Source: Dipylidium caninum (lineage: Eukaryota > Platyhelminthes > Cestoda > Cyclophyllidea > Dipylidiidae). From it: a stretch of DNA of 64,000 bases. Of the stretch, positions 24,869 to 38,427 are shown one piece after another (the stretch's first letter is position 1; the number at the start of each line of letters is the position of its first letter). The stretch covers positions 496,001-560,000 of the forward strand of contig QEYB01000255.1 in NCBI GenBank assembly GCA_017562135.1, given 5' to 3'. Under the pieces are notes generated by a model that did not search any database, had not been told where the DNA came from, and saw only the letters and a program-made list of their open reading frames with translations. Made by a program: the position numbers and the translations under genes.

Positions 24869-27673
24869 GCGCGAGGGCAAATGCCTGGTCGAATGGGTGA
24901 GGCCTGCGTGCAGCAGCTTTGTGCCGTGGCGTTCGTCTTTGTGAGTGCGCAGCCAACTCCCCCGGTGAAAGAAACTATCGCCCCGCGAAGTGCATTCACT
25001 CAACCTGTTACCTCCACATCCGATCAAGGATTTAGTGACAAGAAGATAGTTTTTACGGCTGCAATCCCCGCTGCAAGTACCAAGACATGCCGGCTGTGAC
25101 GTAGTGCAGAGTTTTGCTCTGTCAATGACTGTTGAGGAGGTTTTGGCCGATCACGCGGTCAGAAAACTGTGCCCCACCGAGAGGCGATTTTAACCGCGTC
25201 TAAATAGGAAACTGGTAGCATTTGGCGGTAGATACAACACAAGTTACCAAGTTTTCTATTTATCCACCCATCGGCCTAACTGCCCGTTTTAATAAGAAAC
25301 GTCAGAGTGACCGATCCGCGCTTCTACGAAATAGTCAGGAGGATTTGCCTGGCTCCCCTCTCTGTAAAAAAGGTTTTCACAAACGAGTACAAAGTACCAC
25401 GAATTCATCAAAGGATGCTTCACCGAGGGTTTCATTGCAGCCCAAACGTGACGAAGTACTGCCATACTGGGTAGTCGCCTTCACTTCTTAACCCCTACCA
25501 TTAAACATTTGGCAAGATAGGGCAAAAAGTGAGGTCTTCTGACAGCGAATCACCGTAACTCCATGCAGTTACCAAAATGGCTTTGCGTAACCTCCTGGTG
25601 CCCCCGTGGTTAGGTGCTCGAGGGGAAGTTACGTGCAAGTTGGCCCCAAACGAAGCAGACGTCAATCCTCGTCGCCAGGTCAGGCAATTGGAGGGTTGAC
25701 AAGACTCAAACTGCCCAGATGCCGCCCTTTCACCAAGCGGTGACTGTGGCTGAAGTCGGCAGGGCCCACGCGGTGGACGGTGCGCACCGCTGGAGGGGAG
25801 GCGCGAGAAGCCTTTGCACAGTGCGCACTCAGCGACGAGTCAGAGTTCAACTGTCCCCTCCTGCCTCGAGTTCGATTGCATGCAACCCACAAACATGTGA
25901 CAGACCGTCGTGAAGGCATAGTCTGTCCAGCACAGCAAAAATACTGGCCACCCTCCTTTCAGAGAAACATGATTCCTGTCAAAGGCAGTACATGGCGGCA
26001 GGCAATGCAGGCTACGTCTCGCAGTTGTGTACTTGCATTTAATTTCATTTGGTTAAATAATGGCCAGGGGTGCTTAGCTTTTGTCTTGCGCCGTCGGCGA
26101 AGGGATTTTGAACCACCGCTCTCCTCACCAGCGGATCCTCAACTGTACACCTCGACGCGACGGAGTCACTCTGTGTAAAAATTACTGGGGGAGGGGGAGG
26201 GGCGGATTAATTTCAAGGCAATCTATGTTTCCTCAGGGGCCAGAGGCATTTAAAGGTCCGAATGGCGAGAAAGGCCACTGCTGCTTATCCACCCGCGATA
26301 ATAAGGACGGAACCTCAAGGAGATTATTGTCAGGGCTTGAGTAGCTATTTTACAAAGCTTACGAATTTGGCTCGGATTAAGTCAATTTGTGCATTAAAGG
26401 TGTAAAATTGAATGGATAAGCTAACAAATTTTCACATATCATTGGTGTGTCGAATCAAATCCATGTGGCGGATGAAAACACATCAACTCAACAGCGGATG
26501 TACATTACAACCTGGTGAAGTGGTGTCTCCGAGGCCCATCCACATCTACCATTATGCTGGCTTGGTGCTAGGCAGACGAAAGAAACAAAATCTTCTTATC
26601 CAATTTAAGCATATTTAGTTCAACAAGTTAAGAAAGCAATCAACTTCTAGGATTAAAAGATATATAAATTTTCCAAAAACCACTTTTAGTGTAGTCAGAT
26701 TGCAGTGTTCTTTGTATTAAAAGACATTTGTCTCTTATATTCACTAGCCCTACACCTGCTGCGTAGCATTTACACGAGATGAAAGACGAAATGAGATCTC
26801 GACCTTTGCCTCTTCCAATTCGTGCGCAAACATGGGCTCTGCATCAAGGCAAGAGTCAGGCCACTTTCTGACATTTATAGAGTGGTTGAAGTGGCTTAGA
26901 CCAAAGGATAAGAGCTGTATTCAGAACATTAAACAGGATTTGACTCGATTAGAAAATATTTAAAAGGTTATCATGTGACTTGAGTTGAGATAACCCCCTT
27001 AGCCCCTGCACTGGCAAGTTGACCGGTCACGCCCCCCTTCTTCGGCCACACCAACAGAAGAAATTACCGCAACCCTATGTGTTTCACCATCTGACTTCCA
27101 AGTTTGAGTTAAAATTCAACTCGGAACACAATATTCTTACGTGGACTAATCAGTAAATTATGCTTCTTTAGCGCATCAAGATCCAGTTACATGTATACAT
27201 TTATTATATGGAAACTCAAAGCCTAAGCTTCCTGGATTATATTTTATTCGCTTCATACATCGCGTTTCCTAAAATTATTCGCAATGAGGGCTTATGCTAC
27301 TCGTTGTGCAGATTACTCGCTTCCTAGCATATACCTGTGGACCTCAGTTATACATCCCTCTTAACTATACATACTGGTGCATTCAAGGTCCTTAAAGGGA
27401 CTTTCACCGAATAACTGAATGCACTTTCACGACGAACGGAGAAATCTCGCTTACCTGTGCGTTTCACTAGCGCATCAGTTTTGCAAAGAAATGTGGATGG
27501 TTTGACTAGGTAAATGTTGATTACTTATATTAGATATATTTGTTGTTATAAATCACAGGATTAATTAATAAGTTAACAAGCAAACTACCGCGCTAATTGA
27601 AGGAGCTGATCACAAGGTCATTCGTTCTGAGTTCAACTCATCGAGTTTTATTCCTTCGCTTATATCATTTCCA

Positions 27674-30494
27674 AATGAACGACAGTTCGATCACGTTACA
27701 GTTGTCTTTGCGACCGGATCTCTTAAACATTGACCGAGAATATGTGGACAATCTTAAACTCCTTTTGCACAATAGCCCCATTAAAAACGCGCCCAAACCA
27801 CAGCAAAGCATGAGTCGGAGTAACGCGAAATGATATTCCGACTAAATTTGTTGGTGTTAGTTGCTTTTCTCATGTTGCTCCTCTGAAAAAGACTCACTTG
27901 TTTGGACATCGGATCCAACTCCTCCAGATAGTGGAGTAGTCCCCATCGCAACCATGAACTTAAGTCAATTCCCGAAGAACCCGTATCAAATACGACGGCT
28001 AACAGAAATAACAACATATCTTTGGACCAAGATACACAGTAAGGTCCTTTCACACAAACTTCTTCCGTGGCACCAAGGACAAACAAGGCACACCTGTTGT
28101 TCGTTCGAAATCTCTTGGCAGAAAAAATCTTTTCAGCTCGTATTCAAGCTCTTCTAGAAAATTTTGAGTCGTCTTCTTATCAGTCCCTGTCCACACTCTG
28201 AAACCGCTCGGAATATTGAAAAGAGACCAGCTAAACAGACTTCTCCTGAGACAATGGTACCTGAAACTAAGGTACAGCGTTATTTCACGTTTTTTCCCTA
28301 AATATTTGCTTAAACGATGCTTTAGTAGCACTAAAAAATTTCCTCTTTCAGTCTTCGGCCGAAGCCTGCTTTGCGTGTAACAAAGTAGTCTACCCGCTTG
28401 ATCGCTACTCCACTGGTTCCCGTGTGTACCACAAAAGCTGTCTCAGATGTAGCATTTGCAATCGAAATCTTTCGTATGTCATATTTATTCACTTACTTTG
28501 TCTTTCTAATTAATACGGACTTAATTGGCAATATGACTAATCGTGTTTAATAAATTCTAGTGTTTGTTAAATTAATGTGTTATTGGTATATTTAGTTCAA
28601 AGTAAGTAAAATCACTGCTGTTGTTTGGTTATTAGTTGACGTCTCGTGATGTGTGACTAAAAAGTCTGACTATTTTGATTTCTGGGTTAGTCTTCATTGT
28701 CTCTTTTCTATAATGTCTAACGAAAAGTTCTGCCCTTTTGTGAATTTTTAACACATAGCATGTGTTTATGTGGCGCATGCTCGGCTCTATTTCTGTCGCC
28801 TAATGCCTCTATACTGACGCAGCAAATTAGCTATTGGAAAAAGTTGTTTCACGGTTGCCTTAAGTGGTGAGGTTCATTTACTCCACTGTATTAAATACGA
28901 ATTTCAACAAGGAAGAAATGCAGAAATTTCATGAAAGTGTTCGGACGAGGTACAGTTTTGTTATGACATGCCACGTCTTGGGCGACCATCTTTAATCGAC
29001 GAAGATGTTGTTGAGACCATGTTGGAGCGAGATCATTTTCTGACCACATCGGAGAACGCAGGAAGACTTACTTCAGCTCAGCGAACCATTTCGGACCATA
29101 TGCGGAGGACAGGACTGGTGCGGAAGCATTCGAGATGGGTGCTACATGAAGTTACTGAGAAGAATTTGGATGATCGAGTCGTTGTCTGCACACCTCTGCT
29201 TGCTTCGAACAAAATAGAGTTCTTCTTGGACCAGATGACAAGCAAAGGGTTGGGAGGACAGTGTGCTTCCTCATGGGAATACCAGCTCACATGCTGCTGT
29301 GTGGACTCGTCAAAAAATTGCGAAACTCGGAAATTCTGTCGTCTCCACCATATTCACCGTGTTTAGCACCCACCCTCCGACTATCACCTGTTTTCGTCCT
29401 CAAAAATTCTTTTGAAGGGGACGAAACTGGAAAATGAAGAAAATATCAAACAAGCCCTGGTTCAGTTTTTGCATCAAAAGGCGAAACGTTTTTCAAAAGA
29501 CTTGATATACGCATTTCCCTCACACTGGCAAGAAGGCGTTAGCAATAAGAGCAATTATATTACTTACTAATGTTTAATGGCGGCAAGGAAAATTGCATTT
29601 TGTTCTCCTCCATAAAGAAACGGGACTTTCCGGTAGACACCTGATAAATAGCGCGACTCTGCGACCCCCTTACAATTTCAAACTCATACAAACCTGGGAG
29701 AGGAGAGCTTAAGCCTTACCACCCCGTCTCTCGTCCCATCGAGTTCTTCCCTCGCTTGATCGCTCTGCCCTCGGTCCTGAGCCACATTTCATGTTAAAGC
29801 AACTCTGCTCGATCCGTTTACACAATGGTGGAGTCACTTGATGGTCTGTCGATTAGTCTAAAAGTGACCCCAGATTTTGCTCTCATCGCATCTGCACAAC
29901 GAGTGCGTGAGGAGGGAGGAACCAGAGGCGCTTCGTGGGAGACAGTCTCCCCGCTGGAGCCCCTTGCCCCGGAGCAACACCCGCCTCTAGCACAGACATT
30001 TGCCTATTCTTGACCATCTCGCGAATACTTTTTCGTGCTCTCTCCTTCATAAACATGCTGTGTGAGCAGGAAGAGGGTTCGCACAACACACGCTTTAGTC
30101 GACCTCTCTTTCTCTTCTGCAATCGCACCGTCGCTTATTTGCGCGCCAGTGATTTCTTCTGTGTCCGGTGTCAAAGGTGGTATACGAGTCTTCTACCTTG
30201 TCTTTTGTTGTACGCCGGTCGGTGGAATTTGGGTGCCCGCAGTTGCTCTGCCAAAAAGGTCATTTTCGCGGCAGTCAGCGCTGCAGCCTTACGATCTCGT
30301 CTCCGCGCCGCCCTAACAACCCTAAGGAGCGGGTCAGTTGCGCGACCGACCCGCTCGACTCGCCCGCCCCGAGGCCGTCTTGGTCGCATGTTGCCCTCGT
30401 GCCTTGTTATTTGCATTTAGGAGCATCACGTGTGAATCGTCGAAGGACGAACTCTTTTGCCGAGCCCACTTCCTCGAACAGGCACATGGGATTT
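27674..30494 (+). CDS. LIM-domain protein, partial model
   Basis: Supported exons: 27674 to about 27822 (ATG start), 27894 to about 28039, 28158-28271, 28352-28473 and 30421-30494. The last two join in phase 2 to form one complete LIM zinc-binding domain: CFAC, then 17 residues, HKSC, LRC, SIC, 17 residues, CRAH. The first zinc finger and the start of the second are in one exon, the closing CRAH in the next, 1.95 kb away. N-terminal exons are Ser/Pro/Lys-rich. The spacing and the VYPLDR and CRCS-type core resemble single-LIM actin-binding proteins of the EPLIN/LIMA1 or Xin type, but the family is not settled. The junction between about 28039 and 28158 is unclear: a good donor (ACA|GTAAGG) has the wrong phase for the next exon. 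The gene continues beyond 30494 (GTAAGT donor) but I found no further exon. Confidence 0.6.
28872..29570 (+). mobile_element. Degenerate mariner transposon relic
   Basis: Read in a single plus-strand frame, this resembles a mariner-family transposase: an HTH-like start (IKYEFQQGRNAE), GRPSLIDED, TISDHMRRTGLVRKHSRW, VLHEVTEKN, then after a large internal deletion SDYHLFSSSK, NEENIKQALVQFL and a terminal SHWQEGVSNK before TAA at 29568-29570. In-frame stops at about 28932 and 29364, and loss of the segment carrying the catalytic aspartates, show it is dead. It lies inside the intron that splits the LIM domain. Terminal inverted repeats were not identified. Confidence 0.8.
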
Positions 30495-33400
30495 GTAAGT
30501 TCAACGCCCGTTTTCTCTCCCTCACCTCGTGTCACTGCTGGGAAACGCGCGACCGCCTGATTCGGCAATTAATGAGCCTTTTTCGCTGCCTTGGAAATCT
30601 GACTCGTCCAAATATTAGCACCAGTGGGGAAAAAGTGTCTCGCTGAACACGGGCTGGCGATTTTGGAGGATTTTCACTCCACCACTTGAATGGACAATGC
30701 GCCGATAGCCTTCGATGCCTGGTTTTCGAACTCGAACTTTCCGGGCCCACGAGGAAGAGGATTTCAGACGTCTTTGGCTCCACCTAACGCTGTCCGAGGC
30801 GAGACTCGGAGGCCTCGCCGCGGTGCTCCGGCGGCCCTCTGTTGGACCATTGTGCTCTGTGCCGTCATTTGCGTCAAAACGCCTCTCGCCTCAGTCCGCC
30901 TTCTCGGTGTCTTTAACAGACCCAACCTGTGTTAATAATTTTATTTTAGCAGACTAAAAGTTGAGTCTATTGCGCTGATGGAAAGGTCGGCTGATCGCGC
31001 GCTCAGTTCGAGCAGCGCTGAACTCCGACGCATACGCCAAACACGTGATCGGTCTCCTTGTCATCCTGTGATTGTGAAACTATGCTCCGTAATTTGATGC
31101 CTCTCTCGACATAATTGGGAGCGTTTGCATTCCTTCGCCGTTCGACTTTGCTACTGCTAATTCCGAGTGGTTTTGGCGTCGAGGCGTAGACAGCTTAGAG
31201 CGGAGTCTCAGTTTTCAGTAGGCAAAGATAAGCGCACAATCGCAGACTCGTTGGCTCGTGCTAATGATGGCGCTTCGGCAGATGAACACTTGTTTGCGTT
31301 TCTCAAGGTGCACTGTCCTTGCGGTGCCCTCTCATTACAGTTGAAAGCCTGATTGTTGCGGAGGGGGTCTCCCTCGTGTCAGTCTCTAATTTGATTTAGG
31401 CTAATTGAGTTTAGCACAAACTTAGACGCTGTTGTACACCTGAGCGTCCTTGACTGCTGCAGCGACCAATGGACGTGAGACAGGTCTTTTGCCTGTCTCC
31501 CTCGCCTCCGCCCCTCTGCGTGCCTGCTTGAGCATAGCTGCCGCGATCGCACCAGCAGATTTGCGGCGGTGTGTGTTGTCGGCCACCAGTATTTGTGGGC
31601 GGCGGGCGACGGGGTGAGAAGCGAGGGTACCGTCATCTGTCAACAGAAGGCAGTTGACTGCCTTATCAGAGCGCTTCTGTCGCATTTTCGAATGACCCTC
31701 AGTTCGCTTCTCGCCTCGCCTCCAGCAAATGGTGTCTGTGGTCTCCAGACGCGGAGTTAATACCGGTGCATTGGGGCAGCATCGCCTGCCTCTTGTCGCA
31801 AGTGAAATTAGAAAGTTGACTCTGCCAGACCCTGCGCGGCACCGACGTACGGCGTCAGCCTGTCGATTGCATCGTGAGATAATTGCCTATGCAACTTTTT
31901 CATGTAGTCATTAGCTATGGGATACTCCTCCACCCACGGGGCCTCCCCGCGGTAGGAAATGTCAAAGCTAAATGCATTAGCGGAGCCTGAAGTCCTGTCA
32001 CCGCCCCGCCAACAGGGGCCCTTAAGGCTGAGACTGGGGAGTAGGTGACAACTGTCAGGTTTTTTTTACTCTGTTAAGTAATCTACGCAAATATTAAGGC
32101 TTTTGACAAAATGCTCCGAACTTTGGACTGTCTGTTCAACTTCTGCTTCGAGGCCTAACTTCCTTTGCTGCCACCTTGTGAAGGCCTTTCACCGCCAACG
32201 GCGCCTGCACAGCGCACCGGTGCTTTCACGCGCCTCATTAACTCCGCGAGGCTGTTTGCCGAATCAGTCGGCGTCTGACGGTGGCACGCGAATATGAATT
32301 TTCATTTGAGTTTTATCTGATTCACCAAGATCCGCCAACAATTCAATTAAACGGGCTGGGGAACACGTTCGCAAGCACACTCTTAAGCGCGAATTACTTA
32401 CTTCTTCCTCGCGGCGTCTGAGTCTCACCTTGTCGACAGTCGAGGTCGCCTGCACAGCCCCACGAGGGCACCGGACTGCTGAGGTGTTTGCATCCTCCTC
32501 CGCAGTGACGCGTCCGGTTTAACACTTCTACACGCAGAAAAATGCTCTTTTGTCCCCTCAAGGGGCCGCAGCAACCGAGCCATCCATGCACACCCACACA
32601 CAGAAAGCCTCGACAACGCGGAACGCGGCCATCTTTCCTCGTCTGCTTTATCGGGCGTGTCTGCGTGCCACGTAGCGCTGCATGGGGTCCTCGATGGTTG
32701 CCACCTTGGCAACGCGGTCACTCTCACTCACGTCGAGGGTGTGCTTTTGTGTGGGTGTAGACAAAGTCTCGAACGCCAAATGCGTCGGTGGAATTTACGG
32801 CATTATACGCTAAGAGAGCATTCACCCTTCTATGAGAGGATTTTTATCAAATTATTGCTTCATGTCTACGCTGCTCTCTGAGTCTCCGACCGCCGTTTCT
32901 CTCTTGTAGTCCGAAGAATGTCAACCCCCGGCAAGGTCTCGTGTGAACAACGAAACGCCAAACCTCAGACAATAGCCGTTGAATGTAAGGCTTCTTCTTC
33001 TGACCCCTGTCGACAGTTACGGTGAACACTGCCTTTTTTCCCGCAATCATCGCCAAAATTCGCACAAGCTTTTCCAAGAAGGAATGTTCTTGTAGAGTCC
33101 AATACCTTTTCACATCCAACTTTTTAAATTTATCTAGTTCCAAGAATCAAATGTATTTTATGAAGCACTGTCTCCATAACTTCTTTTTTATGTCAACATC
33201 TGCTTGAAATTGCTCGTTTTTTTGTTTTAGAGGACATTTAACTGCCTCAGTGTCTCAATCTCTTCTACTTATGTGCCCATGCTGTGAGATCTTACTCATC
33301 TTCATCTTCCTTTATACGCACTTTTTATAAATTTTCACCTGTATTGACTCACTTTTTGCCTCTACCTCTTCAACCGGATTCCGGTCTCACACACGCGGAG

Positions 33401-35182
33401 ATCACACAAGCGGCGGGGGTGATCGGGGACCACTGCGGAGAGGCATTTGTCATCACGAGGGGGCACTTCCGAAGGGCTGTTGCTTCGAGTTGCAATGTCC
33501 GCTTTCAGTGTTGTGTTTACTCAATCGGTTCGAGGATGACATACCGTAATGTACTCGGGTTTTTTGTGATCTGTACGGCAAAACACCTTTCATCCCGCTG
33601 GGCTTAAAGGAGAATATGATAATCCTTGAGAAATTGTGATGCTAATTTAACAAGTCGACTAGAATAGAAACGCAGTTTTTGAAAAGATGCTATAAAAGTG
33701 CAATTTTCTAGTGGGAAAAACGTTTACAGCTGCACTCGAGTCTCGTCATCCAGCAGATGATAAAACGTTTTTTTAAAACCATACGCTCGACGATCCCGCC
33801 CTATACGGCTCAACAGTAGTCGAACGGGCTCATGTCTCACTTCGTGCCTTTTCAAGCTGATTGGGTTGAATTTATTGACACTGCGTGCTCACCGTGTCAA
33901 AAACTGCTGTTTTCTCACGCTGAACCCATGCAGTTGTTGCGACTCGTAGTGAGTCGTAAGGTGATGGCGAATATGTTTCCATGTAACAGTGTTTTGTCGT
34001 CTATCAAGTAACTACTCACTTGTAGCCCTCATTTTGACGTCTTAAATTTCCTCGAGATAAAAACTGTACTTTTAATTCTTAAGTAGATAATATTTGTGCG
34101 CATTCCGATGAGATTCAGTGACGCTGACTCTTAGGCAAGAAATCGATTTTTAGAGGATTGTCTATGTCCAAGATGTACCTATAAAGTCCTTTTGGACTTA
34201 GAGAACCCATCTTCGTCAATGGTGTACCTTGTTAGAGTTGAGAGCTTCCCTTGTTCTTCACCATTTCAGGGTACACTCAACCACGGTAGTTATTTCATCA
34301 GAAAACGGAGCATCTCTTGACTTGTGAATAATATCAGGAGGAAACGAAGAGAATTAATGCTCCACCTTTCGTTCTCCCGTATTCCTCTCACAATTCTGTG
34401 GGAATTTCAGTGCAAGTACGCATAATGCTTTATGGCAAAACAGGGTGTCGTGGGAGGTGAGAATGTCCGGTTTGCGAAGTAATTAGTAAATTGACAAACA
34501 TTTTACGCTTGACCACATGGACAGTTGTCCAACTCTATTGGGAGACACCAGTACTTTATGGAAAGAATAAGTGGTGTAGAAGAGGGTCTTTTGAAAACTC
34601 TGTCCACTACCCCCAACCGCCTTGTAGGTGAAGAGCGGTGACCCCAGGGCGAAAACTAAAGCCTGTGGTAAATTTCTGTGTTTTGGGGGAAATCACTTAC
34701 TAAAGCATAATTAGTAGGAAGCGCAACTTTAGCGTATTTTCGCCAATCGAGCAACTATCGCATCTTGCAAAATTTGGGGACGCACTGTGTCTCGGGAGGA
34801 AGCCTTTTTTATAAATCCATATTTGAGACAAGTTCGCCTTAACACAGCTCGTTTTTATGGTTCCCCTCAAACTCAACGGTTCGCACCTTGGGGGCACGCA
34901 ACTGCGTGATGTTCACTTCACCCGAGTCCTTCTCAAAATGTCACCTCTCCTGCCAAATCGCCAGTCTGAGGTAAAGTGACTCCTCCTCTCCTTCCCACCT
35001 AATTCACTTAACTTCAATTAGCACAAGTTTAATTGTTAATACAATTAAGAGTGAAAACTTCAAGTCTTTGCGCGCGCATTCGCGATGAGAAAGAGTTTCT
35101 GCGAGTGTGATGACCCTTGGCTGTTAGAAAACTGTCGGAGGATGACGCCGTCGGCGTAGTGTGGTGGCATTGACGCCCCGAC

Positions 35183-35204
35183 TGTGTGTGTGTGTGTGTG
35201 TGTA
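35183..35204. repeat. (TG)n microsatellite
   Basis: Eleven TG units, uninterrupted. Confidence 0.9.
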
Positions 35205-35913
35205 GGTGTGGGCCGCGATTACGCAAAGCCCAGCCCGAAGTAGTCGGCTCAGTAGTCTATCGACTCTAAAACGTCATCAGTCTGCTTCACCAACAGCGCC
35301 TCTGCTACCTGCAAGAAATTTCTATGCCTCGCAGAACACCTGCGCCTGGTCGCAGTTTTTCCCCTTCGTGTCCCGTGAAATTAACTTCGTCATCGTGGTC
35401 CGGTGAGGTTTTCACCGGAACCCTCCCCTGATGTCGGCGACTCGAGTCTTCGCGACCTACCATGCGGGAATTTACATGAAGGGGAAGGAGGTCGACGCAT
35501 TCGCCGCGTCTTTAATAAAACGGTACTTCCGAGGCTTCCTTCCAGCGTTTTCCCACACGGTGTTCAGAGATTCCTCTGATGAGACAAGCCTTTCCCATGG
35601 TTTTGCATGCATTTAGCCTCAGCAGTGGTTGTTCTCGCGTCAACCAAAAGAGTTATTAGGGGCGCAGTGATTAAGTCTTGCTTTCTCGAAGTTAGAGCTC
35701 CATTAGCGTCGGTAAGGTGCTCCAGGCGGTGCTGCCTTCAAAGCCTATAAAAAAGAAATTATGTTATTCATGTTTGACGTCCTGCAAGACACAAGCACTG
35801 ATTCAATGACTGACTGAGTAAGTGAATGAGTTGGAGAAAGACAAGAAGGCTGGAAGCGATAGTGCACTGCAGACGATGAGGTGGTCAAAATATCTTTGTG
35901 GGCAATCGTATTC

Positions 35914-35941
35914 TCTCCCTCCCTCCCTCCCTCCCTCTCTC
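35914..35941. repeat. (CCCT)n microsatellite
   Basis: Five to six CCCT units followed by CT-rich sequence. Confidence 0.85.
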
Positions 35942-36405
35942 TTCCCCTTCCTGATTGCTCAGTGGGCTGACAAGAGCACGGCAGGTCGTTGCCTGGATGT
36001 CTGCCGGGGCATGAAACGCTTTTTGAGTTCTTACGTCTTACAACAGAGTGGACACTCGGCAGTTAATGAGTGGGAATTACTGCATCACTACTGTAAAAAG
36101 TTGCTCTAATAACAAGAGGCAGGCCGTGTTCCACCCAATTTTACAATTAAGGGTTGCGTCAGAGGGAGAGGTACGGACCAACATTTCGTCGCGGGGCACG
36201 GGGCACCGCGACGTCTTGACCCACCAGCTGAATGACTGAGGGTCGCCGCTTAAGCGCACTCTCGCGGGGCAGAGTTGAGGTGGTGCTGAGCTCGGGTGTC
36301 ATCGGGCCTCTCATCATCTCAAGAGGGCATGCCTCACTTCTTTTTTTCCATTGAAACGGGTTTGACTCACGCTGATTAGGGCACGGAGGGGCAGGGGGCA
36401 ACTCC

Positions 36406-36453
36406 GCACGCACGCACGCACGCACACACGCACGCACGCACGCACGCACGCGC
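36406..36453. repeat. (GCAC)n microsatellite upstream of light chain 1
   Basis: About twelve ACGC/CACG units with one CACA interruption, ending about 160 bases before the first light chain ATG. Confidence 0.9.
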
Positions 36454-36611
36454 AGAGCAGGCGGCGCCGCCTCGGGATTGAGCGTGGAGCAGCTCGGGGT
36501 GACAATTGGAGCAGAGATGTGGTTGGTTCGAGATTATACAAACGCGGTGGAAGCACGGGTAGCCAGCAGTTGGATCCACAGCAGTCGCCTCAGGAATACG
36601 CCGCAGTCAAA

Positions 36612-36962
36612 ATGAATCTCAAATCGGGACCTGTGTGGGTTGTAAACGAAATTGGCATAGGCATCAAAGATGTCGTGATTGAGGCCCTCTCCATTTACAC
36701 CGACCACCTTAAAATCGCCCAACACATCAAGGAGGCGGCAGACCACCTCTACGGCGGACCACACCATTGCATAGTGGGCAAGAATTTTTATGGGTGAGGA
36801 AGCGCCTTGACCTTGTTCATCAACGACTCTCTCGGACGCCCTTTGCACAGCGTATTGTTGAACTGCTTCTTCTTTTAGCCTTCCACTAAGGAGAAGGCGA
36901 TGCAATGCAATGTAGGCAACTTGAAAATCTATCTCTACCAATCCCCGCGCTGGGCCGCCTAA
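36612..36962 (+). CDS. Dynein light chain (LC8-type) 1, phase conflict
   Basis: Exon 1 (36612-36793) has the LC8 layout: VVIEALSIYTDHL, IAQHIKEAADHLYGG and HHCIVGKNFYG before a GTGAGG donor. LC8 light chains dimerise and bind cargo peptides in a groove formed by the C-terminal strands; in tapeworms and flukes many are tegument proteins. The likely second exon after TTTTAG at 36878 gives KEKAMQCNVGNLKIYLYQS to TAA at 36960-36962, matching the final strand pattern of the other copies. However exon 1 ends in phase 2 and this exon reads in phase 0, so the joined frame is off by one base. Either there is a one-base error or mutation near 36880, or the exon is degenerate. The other six copies keep phase 2 here. 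Confidence 0.55.
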
Positions 36963-38427
36963 AGGGCGACGTCCCCCCATCTCCTGTATATTCCACTACA
37001 ACTCTCCATCTACTAATACTGAAATTTGAAGCCACTGCGAGCTGTCAGCACTCTGAAGTACAATAAACTCGGTTCTCTTTGACTCCCAATAGCCTTTTGT
37101 AATTAAGTTGCCTCTGAGCACCTTCAATGTCCCATTTAATCAGGTTAGGGGAGAAAGAGCAGTTGGTGAGGATCAGGATGCCCCCGTAAGGAATGAGGCT
37201 TCAGGGCGCCTGTGTGTTCTTTTGGTTAATGTGAGATTTCGATTACATGCGGTCTGTTTGAGAGGAAACTGACTCCAACTGTCGGGACAAAGGGCGAAGG
37301 GTGTTGAGCACGCCGGGGCAGACTGATGCGACTCTAAGGCTTCAGTGGAGCAGAAGCTCCGTGTGGACGAAATGAGCCGAGACACCCCTCTCCCGCTCCC
37401 CATACTGTGCGAGCGTGCCGAAATCTCCACTCGGGCCAAAACTCACCTTCGGAGGCCTTGGGCGAATTGGCGCCTCGGTCTACCTGGTGCGGTCGAGGGC
37501 GGCCCCCCGGGGGTTGAAAACCTCGAAAGGCCTTTGCCTGCCCGACCACCAAAACACTCGGCGACGTGGTGCGTGGACGCGTGCCGAGGAGATCGCGAGC
37601 GCCTGCATCCTCGAGTTCAGCCAGGCGGTCTGAGAAATAAGTTAAGGCGATTCCTGCCATCAACGGGACCGAATGTTTCCCAGCGGCACAGTCACCATGA
37701 TCCCCACAGCTCCACCTCATCGCAAATACTGTCTGCTCGATACCCTTTAAGTGCACTTGTCTTCCTATAAAGCGAAAAGTGAGGTGGTCGCATCATCTCT
37801 GCCCTTAACACGCCTATTTTCATATGCCTCCTTTGCATTGCGTCTCTCTCAGCCGCCGTTTCACCACTCATCCTCCCGGCGGATTTGGTGTTCCTGTGCT
37901 GAGACCCACTTCCCGCCTAGTTTCCCCGGCCATGTCGCATTGCAGCGAAATTGTTCAGCTCCCTTTACTGTGCCTTTGACGACTCAAGTCGTGGTCTAAT
38001 CCTGGGGAGACTTTGCCAACGCACTCGAGGAAGTGACGGGCCGCGTTCAACCAACAGCGGCATTTGAAGCGGAGCGGAGCGCGGATGGGCGGTTGTCGAG
38101 ATTACCTCTGGACTGGTTGAGCCATACTCGAAAAAAAACTGTACATTCGTGGTTATTTTATCACCTTCACCCCTCATTAGAGAGTGGCTCACTTCGAGTG
38201 GACGGAGTCCGCCCCGGCGCCGCGCGACCCTTTGCCTCGGCCAACGCCCGCACCACCTTCCCTCACCACTGGGCTTCGCATCGAAACCAGTGGAGAGCGA
38301 AGCAAACCCCGTCGACGCTGTCACCATTTCAAACGCACAACTTTAACTATAATTTTATATTTAAATACGAAACAGTAACAGGCTTTGTGTATGATTCTGG
38401 CCGGGTCAATTGGGAAGTAGGACAGTC

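Larger units (their letters stand above)
22260..27673. other. Long gap without supported gene
   Basis: May contain the 5' exons of the IQ-motif gene (minus) but none is recognisable. The sequence is GC-rich to about 26 kb and then AT-rich. It carries the microsatellites at 23476-23516 and 24790-24868. A 208-codon minus frame at 22703-23329 lacks any motif and starts no conserved protein; I treat it as chance. Confidence 0.4.
30495..36405. other. Long gap without supported gene
   Basis: GC-rich to about 33 kb, AT-rich to about 35 kb, then GC-rich again. Possibly holds further LIM-gene exons. A minus frame at 32847-33143 (VFTVTVDRGQKKKPYIQ) has plausible codon composition but no recognised family and no clear splice partner. 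Contains (TG)n at 35183-35204 and CCCT repeats near 35914. Confidence 0.4.

Noticed and set aside
28140..28157. An 18-nt GT-AG segment that would make the LIM gene frame continuous
   Set aside because: Far below any plausible spliceosomal intron size; the junction is left unresolved instead.
32847..33143. Minus-strand frame with Lys-rich, plausible composition
   Set aside because: No family recognised and no splice partner found; kept only as a remark on the gap.
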